From assembly GCA_009839535.1 (NCBI GenBank), contig VXPN01000040.1, forward strand, positions 1-5,334: 5,334 nucleotides of DNA. Direction: 5' to 3'. Made by a program: the position numbers and the translations under genes. Positions 1 to 4,805 of this stretch are shown here, piece by piece. The notes under the pieces are model-generated. The model was not told the origin of the DNA and did no database searches. It was given only the letters and a program-made list of their open reading frames with translations. Within the stretch, counting starts at the first letter, position 1. The number at the start of each line of letters is the position of its first letter. Origin of the DNA: Boseongicola sp. SB0662_bin_57. Its GTDB lineage: Bacteria > Pseudomonadota > Alphaproteobacteria > Rhodobacterales > Rhodobacteraceae.

Positions 1-471
1 TTCAAGGACCTGACCATCGGCGACATCTACCAGCTCCGACTGACGCTGGAACCGGAACTGGCCGCCTCGCTGGCGGGAAACCTGCCCGAGGACGTGCTGC
101 AATTGCTGGAAGGGAACATCGCGCGATATTCCAGCCCCGCTCGCGATCTTGAAGAGGAGCGCGCCCAGCACGTGGCATCGCTCAGGTTCCATGCCATCCT
201 CGCAGAACAGGCCAGGAATCCGCTGCTTGGGTTTGTCATTGATTTCATGGTGAAGCTCCTCTCGGACCTTACCGTCTATCGCCGCCTTTATTCGCCACCC
301 AATGTCGAGCTTTGGCAGCAGGGCCACGACCACCAGAAAGCGCTGGTCAAGGCCCTGCGCAACGGCGATGCAGACCGCGCCAGGGCGATCATGACCGATC
401 ATATGGAAACGGCCTGGAAGCTCATGCGTCGACAGGAGGTCGAAGTGCAGAACCGCTTCATTTCGGAGTGA
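1..471 (+). CDS. GntR-family transcriptional regulator, FCD (FadR C-terminal) domain, 5'-truncated
   Basis: The reading frame is open from base 1 to the TGA at 469-471 and gives the last 156 residues of a protein whose N-terminal winged-helix DNA-binding domain lies outside the window. The visible part is an all-helical FCD domain. It opens with YQLRLTLEPELAASLA (residues 10-25), the usual first helix of this domain, followed by RFHAILAEQARNPLL (62-76) and HDHQKALVKALRNGDADRA (109-127), ending with a DH pair (133-134). In this family three histidines plus an aspartate often bind a metal that helps hold a small carboxylate effector. Here H64, H111 and H134 are in the expected places, but the residue four before H64, usually Asp, is Ser60. 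Proteins of this type usually repress or activate neighbouring catabolic or transport genes. Its target cannot be read from the fragment. The DMT transporter downstream is a possible target, by position only. Confidence 0.88.
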   Translation, partial: FKDLTIGDIYQLRLTLEPELAASLAGNLPEDVLQLLEGNIARYSSPARDLEEERAQHVASLRFHAILAEQARNPLLGFVIDFMVKLLSDLTVYRRLYSPPNVELWQQGHDHQKALVKALRNGDADRARAIMTDHMETAWKLMRRQEVEVQNRFISE

Positions 472-475
472 TCGG

Positions 476-556
476 CAAGGCGAGGCCGCGCCGCGTCTCT
501 GCCTCACCGGCCCGAAGCCAATTGCCCCGAAACCTGCACCGCAAGCCCTCGCCTTG
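476..556 (+). repeat. 10-bp perfect inverted repeat after the regulator stop codon
   Basis: CAAGGCGAGG at 476-485 is the exact reverse complement of CCTCGCCTTG at 547-556, with 61 bases between the arms. The left arm begins 4 bases after the regulator's TGA, so the RNA could fold the 3' untranslated region into a long-range stem. There is no run of T after the right arm, so it is not a standard intrinsic terminator. It could protect the 3' end of the mRNA or be a chance pairing in GC-rich DNA. Confidence 0.4.
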
Positions 557-591
557 AATGAGAGCTGTCGCGGGCCTGGGCAAGGATCTCC

Positions 592-864
592 ATGGCTCAC
601 GACGACGGCAGCTTCCTGTTCATGCCTCTGCGGCAACGACAGATCCCGGCTCCGCCCCCACCCGGGCACCTCGCTGACCGCCACGCCAAGCCTTGCGGCG
701 ATCTTGTCGCGCGACCGGCAGGCAGTGTGGCGAAGGGTCGAACGGCCAAGCTCGGCTCCGCCCAGACAGCAACGCGCAATTCCGGTCCTTACGGCCAAGG
801 CGGAACCGCCACTGCTGGCGCCGCGGCCATCCTCTGCTACAGAATCATTGACCTGATTCAATGA
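592..864 (+). CDS. Doubtful small hypothetical ORF (90 aa)
   Basis: An ATG at 592 is preceded by AAGGA (582-586) with a 5-base spacer, a good ribosome binding site. The frame runs 90 codons to a TGA at 862-864, which overlaps an in-frame upstream ATG (861) of the DMT transporter as ATGA. The product begins MAHDDGSFLFMPLRQRQ and then becomes a low-complexity mix of Pro, Ala, Gly and Arg with no transmembrane segment, signal peptide or motif that I recognise. Third-position GC is only moderate (about 70% by hand count). The first fifteen codons look more gene-like than the rest, so this may be the start of a decayed gene. I consider a real product unlikely; the ribosome binding site and the overlap are the only positive evidence. 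Confidence 0.18.
   Translation: MAHDDGSFLFMPLRQRQIPAPPPPGHLADRHAKPCGDLVARPAGSVAKGRTAKLGSAQTATRNSGPYGQGGTATAGAAAILCYRIIDLIQ
842..864. promoter_or_regulatory. Two overlapping palindromes, possible operator upstream of the DMT gene
   Basis: TCATTGA (845-851) and TCAATGA (858-864) form a perfect 7-bp inverted repeat with a 6-base spacer. GAATCA (842-847) and TGATTC (854-859) form a second perfect 6-bp inverted repeat in the same bases, so the two stems exclude each other. The patch is AT-richer than its surroundings and ends 38 bases before the preferred transporter start. This would suit binding of a dimeric regulator, perhaps the GntR-type protein next door, although it does not match the TnGTnnnACnA-type operator known for some FadR-family members. 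TTGACC at 848-853 resembles a -35 box, but I see no matching -10. Confidence 0.3.
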
Positions 865-902
865 ACTGGCCCGGCCCGGGGCGGTTGGGAACATTCGGCA
901 CA

Positions 903-1907
903 ATGAACGAACACCTGAAAGGTCTGCTTATCACGACGCTGGGCGTCTTGCTCGTCGTGCCGGACTCGCTGTTCGTCAGGCTGATCGAGGCCGAGCCGAT
1001 GGTCACCGCCTTCTGGAGAGGTGCGACCGCCGGGTTCGTCGTCCTGATGGTCCTGCTGGCGGTCCAGGGCGTGCGGGGCTTCCGGGCCGTCTTGCACACC
1101 GGTTGGCCGGGGCTGATCTATACCGTCTTGATGGGAACAGCCGCGCCGGCCTTCGTGTTTGCCGTCACTCAGACAAGCGTGGCCAACGTGGTCTTCATCT
1201 TTGCCTCGATGCCGGTCTTCGCTGCCATCTTCAGTCGCATCGTCCTCGGTGAACCCATCCGGGCACGCATGGTGACCACGATGGCGGCCGTGATCCTTGG
1301 GCTGGGGATCATCGCCCATGGCTCCGGCGAGACAGAGATCGCCTCCTGGAAAGGCGACATCTGGGCGGTCTACATCTCTGCCGCCTTTGCCGCGGCCTTG
1401 ACCGCCGTGCGAAAGGTCAAGGCGACTTCGATGATCCCGGCCATTCCCGTTGCATATCTCGGCTCCGCAATTGCCCTGGGAATGTTCGTGTCTCCCAGGG
1501 AGGCCTTCGAGGCACAATGGCCGCTCTTCTTGGGCCATGGCGCCTTCATCGGCGCAGCGTCCTGCCTTCTCGCACTTGGTCCCCGATATGTCAGTGCGGC
1601 CGAGGTGGCACTGATCGTCCTGCTGGAATCGGTCCTGGCCCCGATCCTCGTCTGGCTGGCAATCGGGGAAGACCCCGGCCCTTGGGCGGTCGTCGGCGGG
1701 GCGGTCGTTGTCGGCGCGCTCTTGGTTTCAAACGTTTGCAGCCTGGTGAAGCAGGAAGCGCGACAGCACCTGGCGAGCATCGATGATTGTCGCCGTCGCA
1801 AGAAATGGGAATCGAGGTGCCAAAGGCTTCGAACGCTGCGTGAATGTGCGGGGGAAGTCGTCCGAAGCCGCCTCGCAGAGCGAAATGGCAACGGATCAAG
1901 CAGCTGA
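903..1907 (+). CDS. DMT-superfamily transporter with two EamA domains
   Basis: This 334-residue integral membrane protein is a likely exporter or importer of small metabolites; the substrate cannot be told from sequence. About ten hydrophobic helices are visible (roughly 8-28, 35-54, 68-88, 93-115, 123-139, 153-169, 178-197, 207-226, 233-255, 261-280), arranged as two five-helix EamA repeats. The family's end-of-repeat pattern, a helix followed by (L/I)GE, occurs twice: VVFIFASMPVFAAIF..VLGEP (96-118) and VALIVLLESVLAPILVWLAIGED (235-257, in part). The first helix begins right after the ATG at 903, so I prefer it to the in-frame ATG at 861, which would add 14 polar residues and has no ribosome binding site. 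The 903 site is itself weak (GGGA at 887-890, 12 bases away). Residues 285-334 form a polar, Arg-rich tail beyond the usual family length of about 290-300 residues, with lower third-position GC, suggesting read-through past a lost stop. Confidence 0.88.
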   Translation: MNEHLKGLLITTLGVLLVVPDSLFVRLIEAEPMVTAFWRGATAGFVVLMVLLAVQGVRGFRAVLHTGWPGLIYTVLMGTAAPAFVFAVTQTSVANVVFIFASMPVFAAIFSRIVLGEPIRARMVTTMAAVILGLGIIAHGSGETEIASWKGDIWAVYISAAFAAALTAVRKVKATSMIPAIPVAYLGSAIALGMFVSPREAFEAQWPLFLGHGAFIGAASCLLALGPRYVSAAEVALIVLLESVLAPILVWLAIGEDPGPWAVVGGAVVVGALLVSNVCSLVKQEARQHLASIDDCRRRKKWESRCQRLRTLRECAGEVVRSRLAERNGNGSSS

Positions 1908-1923
1908 GGCCAGCGGCAGCCTT

Positions 1924-1944
1924 GTCCGCACGCTGCAAGCGGAC
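1924..1944 (+). terminator. Possible terminator hairpin after the DMT gene
   Basis: GTCCGC (1924-1929) and GCGGAC (1939-1944) make a perfect 6-bp stem with a 9-base loop, starting 17 bases after the transporter's stop codon. The position fits transcription termination before the opp operon. There is no T-run behind the stem, so it would be a weak or factor-assisted terminator, or only a 3'-end stabilising hairpin. Confidence 0.33.
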
Positions 1945-2005
1945 TCGACCAATCGCCGCGCCACGAACGAATGGCGGCACACTGAACGCCGCACAGCCGC
2001 GTGAA

Positions 2006-2033
2006 CGATCCCGGTCGTGTATTGCCAGGATCG
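2006..2033. promoter_or_regulatory. 28-bp imperfect palindrome upstream of oppA, candidate operator
   Basis: CGATCCCGG (2006-2014) faces CCAGGATCG (2025-2033) across a 10-base spacer; eight of nine positions pair and one C/A position is mismatched. The half-site centres lie about two helical turns apart, as expected for a dimeric DNA-binding protein. The site is about 160 bases before the oppA start, a usual place for an activator or repressor of this operon. It could equally be a hairpin in the transcript. The regulator is unknown. Confidence 0.28.
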
Positions 2034-2099
2034 AAACGTGGCCATAGCGTGTCCATCAAGGGGGCGAGGAGAAATCCGAGCGCCACGAATGCCATTGTC

Positions 2100-2182
2100 A
2101 AGGAGGGTCTTCAGTTCGAGCCTGGCTTCGCTCCTTAACGCAAGGGCGTCGTCCACTGTGGGCTGCAACCCCCAAAAAAGGA
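2100..2182 (+). promoter_or_regulatory. oppA leader with mutually exclusive SD / anti-SD pairings
   Basis: AAGGAG (2100-2105) can pair with CTCCTT (2131-2136) over six base pairs. The same pyrimidine segment (TCCTT, 2132-2136) can instead pair with AAGGA of the oppA ribosome binding site (2178-2182) over five. The first pairing would free the oppA site and the second would block it. AAGGAGG at 2100-2106 is itself a full Shine-Dalgarno sequence, but no ATG, GTG or TTG follows at a usable distance. The stems are short, so this is a suggestion only. Confidence 0.22.
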
Positions 2183-2183
2183 A
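2178..2183 (+). promoter_or_regulatory. oppA ribosome binding site
   Basis: AAGGAA follows a run of A and lies 8 bases before the ATG at 2192. This decides the start: the resulting protein begins directly with a secretion signal. The A-rich, probably unstructured surroundings suit a highly translated periplasmic binding protein. Confidence 0.75.
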
Positions 2184-2191
2184 ACAGTCTC

Positions 2192-3820
2192 ATGGAGTCC
2201 AAGCCAAAGATCCTCGCGGTCATGCTTCTGGGCATGACTGTCACTGCTGGTTCGGCCTTCGCCGCCGGAACCCACCCCGTCACCGGAGACGCGCTGGCCG
2301 AGCACCAGGTTTTCACATACCGTGTCCTTGACGAGCACAGTTCGGTCGACCCGCAGATCGTCGAGGATGTTTCCGGCTCCGAAATAGTCCGCGACCTGTT
2401 CGAAGGCTTGATGAACCAGGATGCGCAGGGCAGTCTCGTGCCCGGCGTCGCCACCGGCTACACGGTCAGCAACGACCAGCTCACATATGCCTTCACCCTG
2501 CGGGACAATGCCAAATGGTCGAATGGCGACCCGGTGGTCGCGGGCGACTTCGTATACGCCTGGAGGCGCGCCGTGAGTCCGGAACTGGCCTCGCCGTATT
2601 CCTGGTTCATGGAGTTGATGTCGATCGAGAACGCCGCACGGATCATCGCGGGCGACGCGCCCGTGGACGAGCTCGGCGTATCTGCCCCTGACGACAGGAC
2701 GCTTGTCGTCAGCCTCTCGCAGCCGCTTCCCTATTTCCCGCAGATGGTTACCCACGCAACGACATTCCCGGTCAACCGTGCCGTGGTCGAGGCTCATGGT
2801 GCAGACTGGACGAATCCGGAAAACATCGTCTCGAACGGCGCCTACGTGCTGACCGAGCACATCCCGAACGAACGCTCGGTCCGCGAGAGGAACCCGATGT
2901 ACTGGGATGCCGAAAACGTCATTCTCCAAAAGACCGTGGCCCTTGTCATCAACGACGAGAACACGTCCCTGACCCGCTGGCTTGCCGGCGAGCTTGATCG
3001 GACCGAAGTGCCCGCCGGCCAGTTTCCGCGGCTGCAGGAGGAATATCCAGGCGAGGCGATCAGCTTCCCGAGACTCTGCAATTACTACTACACGTTCAAT
3101 CTCTCCGAGTCGGGGCCGGAGGCGTTCAAGGACGTGCGCGTGCGCAAGGCACTGGCGCTGGCGGTCGATCGCAAGATCATTACGGAGAACATCCTCGCCG
3201 GCGGTCAGATCGAGGCCTTCACCTTCACCCCGGCCGCGACCGCTGATTTCGAGGTGCCGGATGTCGAGATCGCATCGATGAGCCAGGCAGAGCGGGACGC
3301 AATGGCGAAGGCGCTTCTGGCGGAAGCCGGATACGGACCCCACAATCCACTGAAGTTCGAAATGATCTACAACACCTCCGAGGCACACAAGAGGATCGCC
3401 GTGGCGATGAGCCAGATGTGGAAACAGAAGCTCGGAGTCGAGACGACGTTGGCAAACATGGAATGGAAGACATTCCTCGAAGTCCGGGCCAACCAGGACT
3501 TCGAGCTCGCCCGCGGTGCATGGTGCGGGGACTACAACGAGGCGTCGACGTTCCTCGATCTTCTGACCTCGCCTTCGGGCTACAACGACGGGAAGTATTC
3601 CAGCGCCATGGTCGACGACCTGATGACCTTGGCCAAAACCGCCGACGACACCCAGGCGATCTACACCAAGGTCGAACAGGTCATTGCCGACGAGATGCCC
3701 GTCATCCCGATCTATCACTACGCGGGGGTCTACATGCTGGACAGCGACGTGGGCGGCTGGCCGATCAACAACATCGAGCAGAACTGGTACTCGAAAGATC
3801 TGTACAAGATCGCGGAGTGA
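2192..3820 (+). CDS. oppA: OppA, periplasmic oligopeptide-binding protein of an ABC importer
   Basis: This 542-residue family-5 solute-binding protein (SBP_bac_5) captures peptides in the periplasm and hands them to OppBC. Residues 1-24/25 are a Sec signal: a basic start (KPK), a hydrophobic core, and an AFA-A or FAA-G cleavage site. There is no lipobox Cys. The length nearly equals that of enterobacterial OppA, and recalled segments align throughout: RDLFEGL (67-73), NAKWSNGDPV (106-115), PENIVSNGAY (209-218), FKDVRVRKAL (312-321), IYNTSEAHK (392-400), WKTFLE (425-430), RGAWCGDYNE (441-450). The Asp that holds the peptide amino group in OppA (Asp419) is D447. The two Cys forming its disulfide are C296 and C445. 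His371 and Arg413, which contact peptide carboxylates, are H399 and R441, whereas Lys307 is replaced by L335. It is first in an oppABC operon; dipeptide- or murein-peptide-binding relatives (DppA, MppA) are the alternatives, with OppA/MppA favoured by the CGDYNE region. Confidence 0.93.
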   Translation: MESKPKILAVMLLGMTVTAGSAFAAGTHPVTGDALAEHQVFTYRVLDEHSSVDPQIVEDVSGSEIVRDLFEGLMNQDAQGSLVPGVATGYTVSNDQLTYAFTLRDNAKWSNGDPVVAGDFVYAWRRAVSPELASPYSWFMELMSIENAARIIAGDAPVDELGVSAPDDRTLVVSLSQPLPYFPQMVTHATTFPVNRAVVEAHGADWTNPENIVSNGAYVLTEHIPNERSVRERNPMYWDAENVILQKTVALVINDENTSLTRWLAGELDRTEVPAGQFPRLQEEYPGEAISFPRLCNYYYTFNLSESGPEAFKDVRVRKALALAVDRKIITENILAGGQIEAFTFTPAATADFEVPDVEIASMSQAERDAMAKALLAEAGYGPHNPLKFEMIYNTSEAHKRIAVAMSQMWKQKLGVETTLANMEWKTFLEVRANQDFELARGAWCGDYNEASTFLDLLTSPSGYNDGKYSSAMVDDLMTLAKTADDTQAIYTKVEQVIADEMPVIPIYHYAGVYMLDSDVGGWPINNIEQNWYSKDLYKIAE

Positions 3821-3824
3821 CCGG

Positions 3825-3884
3825 ATGTCATTCGGCATGCGCCCTTTCGGCGGGCGTCGCATAAGGACCAGGGTCCTGGCATGA
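3825..3884 (+). CDS. Possible 19-codon coupling/leader ORF between oppA and oppB
   Basis: An ATG at 3825, 4 bases after the oppA stop, opens a 19-codon frame with product MSFGMRPFGGRRIRTRVLA. GGAG (3814-3817), inside the last codons of oppA, lies 7 bases upstream and is a good ribosome binding site. The frame closes with a TGA at 3882-3884 that overlaps the oppB ATG (3881-3883) as ATGA, the usual geometry for translational coupling. The oppB start itself has only a distant AAGGA (13 bases) or a poor AGGG (7 bases). The peptide is short, basic (five Arg) and has no known motif. A ribosome traversing it would melt the hairpins over the junction and could re-initiate at oppB. It may also be chance. 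Confidence 0.33.
   Translation: MSFGMRPFGGRRIRTRVLA
3837..3862 (+). promoter_or_regulatory. Intercistronic hairpin between oppA and oppB
   Basis: ATGCG (3837-3841) and CGCAT (3858-3862) pair as an outer stem with CCC/GGG (3842-3844 / 3852-3854) inside and a 3-base bulge. Alternatively CGCCC (3840-3844) pairs with GGGCG (3852-3856) over a 7-base loop. No T-run follows, so it is not a plain terminator. Stems at this place in binding-protein operons commonly protect the upstream mRNA and help give more binding protein than permease. Confidence 0.4.
3863..3877 (+). promoter_or_regulatory. oppB ribosome binding region within a small hairpin
   Basis: AAGGA (3863-3867) is the best Shine-Dalgarno match before oppB but sits 13 bases from the ATG. 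AGGAC (3864-3868) can pair with GTCCT (3873-3877) around a 4-base loop, hiding this site. A closer but poorer AGGG (3870-3873) lies 7 bases before the start. Independent initiation at oppB is therefore probably weak. Confidence 0.35.
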
Positions 3885-4804
3885 CCGCCTATGTCGTCCG
3901 ACGGATTCTCGTGGCCGTGCCGACGCTGGCCATCCTGATTGTCCTGTGCTTTTTGCTGATGCAGGTTGCCCCTGGCGGCCCTTTCACCTCCGAAAGGCCC
4001 CTGCCACCGCAAGTGCTGGCGAACATCGAGGCGCGCTACGGCCTTGACCAGCCGCTCTGGAAACAGATGTGGGACTATCTCGTCGGCATCGTTACCCGCT
4101 TCGACTTCGGGCCGTCGTTCGCCTACAGGGACCGAGACGTGAATGACATCATCGCCCAAGGGTTTCCGGTGACCCTGACCTACGGGCTGATTTCGTTCGT
4201 CGTTGCCACGCTCGCGGGAATGGGCATCGGCGTTGCTGCCGCGATCCGGCACAATTCATGGCTCGACTACATCGCGGTCGGAGCGACGTTCTCGGCCCAG
4301 GCACTGCCGAATTTCGTGATGGCCCCGATCCTTGTCATCGTCTTCACCTGGCAGCTCGGCTGGCTGCCGGGCGGCGGCTGGAACGGCGGTCAGTGGCAAT
4401 ACCTGGTCATGCCGGTGATCGCGCTTTCAACGTCTTACGTGGCGTCAATCACCCGAATCACGCGGTCGTCAATGCTTGAAACGCTGAATTCGAGCTTCAT
4501 CCGCACCGCCCGTGCGAAGGGCTTGCCGGAGCATACGGTGATCTGGCGGCACGCGATGAAGCCGGCAATGCTGCCCGTGGTCAGTTACCTGGGGCCGACA
4601 TTTGTGGCGATGATCACCGGTTCGGTCGTGATCGACGTCTATTTCTCCACCGGCGGGATCGGGCGGGCCTATGTCGATTCGGCGTTGAACCGCGATTACG
4701 CGGTGATGCTTGGGATCACGATCCTCTATGGCGGGCTTACGGTGCTCTTCAACCTTCTGGTTGATCTTGCCTATGCTTGGCTCGATCCGAAAATACGGTA
4801 CTGA
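3881..4804 (+). CDS. oppB: OppB, oligopeptide ABC transporter permease
   Basis: This 307-residue inner-membrane permease forms half of the peptide channel with OppC; the E. coli OppB has about 306 residues. It opens with YVVRRILVAVPTLAILIVL (4-22), the typical first helix of this family, followed by the conserved APGGPF (30-35) and YGLDQPLW (53-60). Six helices are visible at about 9-29, 97-121, 130-153, 173-190, 232-254 and 275-298. The EAA-type cytoplasmic loop that docks on the ATPase is at about 207-231, with IRTARAKGL (207-215) and its invariant Gly at 214. FSTGGIGRAYVDSALNRDY (255-273) is the characteristic segment before the last helix, and the protein ends DPKIRY as usual for this family. 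The gene follows oppA by 60 bases and overlaps the stop of the 19-codon frame. The start codon is fixed by alignment with the family's first helix. Confidence 0.94.
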   Translation: MTAYVVRRILVAVPTLAILIVLCFLLMQVAPGGPFTSERPLPPQVLANIEARYGLDQPLWKQMWDYLVGIVTRFDFGPSFAYRDRDVNDIIAQGFPVTLTYGLISFVVATLAGMGIGVAAAIRHNSWLDYIAVGATFSAQALPNFVMAPILVIVFTWQLGWLPGGGWNGGQWQYLVMPVIALSTSYVASITRITRSSMLETLNSSFIRTARAKGLPEHTVIWRHAMKPAMLPVVSYLGPTFVAMITGSVVIDVYFSTGGIGRAYVDSALNRDYAVMLGITILYGGLTVLFNLLVDLAYAWLDPKIRY

Positions 4805-4805
4805 A

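Larger units (their letters stand above)
472..902. other. Intergenic stretch between the GntR-type regulator and the DMT transporter
   Basis: These 431 bases contain no reading frame that I recognise as a protein family on either strand. Translations in all frames are rich in Pro, Arg, Ala and Ser and look like non-coding GC-rich sequence. What can be pointed to is an inverted repeat just after the regulator stop (476-556), a weak 90-codon frame (592-864), and a short AT-richer patch with two overlapping palindromes (842-864). I saw no clear -35/-10 promoter pair, tRNA or transposase remnant. The stretch may be a decayed gene or long untranslated DNA. Confidence 0.6.
1908..2191. other. Intergenic region and probable oppA promoter/leader
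   Basis: These 284 bases separate the DMT transporter from oppA and most likely contain the promoter of the opp operon. I see no protein of a known family here. Items worth naming are a hairpin at 1924-1944, a smaller 5-bp one (GCCGC 1955-1959 / GCGGC 1974-1978), an imperfect palindrome at 2006-2033, and a leader from about 2100 with purine- and pyrimidine-rich segments able to pair. TTGTCA (2096-2101) and TTGCCA (2022-2027) resemble -35 boxes, but neither has a good -10 at 16-18 bases, so I do not call a promoter position. Confidence 0.6.

Noticed and set aside
861..902. Upstream in-frame ATG at 861 as the start of the DMT transporter
   Set aside because: It lacks a ribosome binding site, adds a polar 14-residue stretch (MNWPGPGRLGTFGT) atypical of the family, and sits inside the palindrome. 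The ATG at 903 begins directly before helix 1.
472..902. CRISPR array, tRNA, or insertion-sequence remnant in the largest gap
   Set aside because: No regularly spaced direct repeats, no cloverleaf-like arms, and no transposase-like residues or terminal repeats were seen on either strand.
858..1538. 226-codon minus-strand frame opposite the DMT transporter
   Set aside because: It is a polar, His/Asp/Gly/Arg-rich shadow of the transporter's coding strand and resembles no protein I know.
1370..2101. 243-codon minus-strand frame covering the 3' half of the DMT gene and the intergenic region
   Set aside because: It is low-complexity Ser/Arg/Ala/Pro sequence that crosses a clear + strand gene; no family features.
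2096..2124. TTGTCA as a -35 box for oppA
   Set aside because: The hexamer 17 bases downstream (GAGCCT) is a poor -10, and no better spacing rescues it.
2121..2142. Sigma-54-type GG-N10-GC promoter in the oppA leader
   Set aside because: Counting the bases, the GC pair does not fall at the required distance from GG (2124-2125).
2135..4252. 705-codon open frame on the minus strand, antisense to oppA and the start of oppB
   Set aside because: Its length follows from GC-rich codon bias in the real genes on the + strand. The product is a mix of His, Arg, Asp and Val with no domain, signal or ribosome binding site of note, while both + strand proteins align with known families over their whole length.
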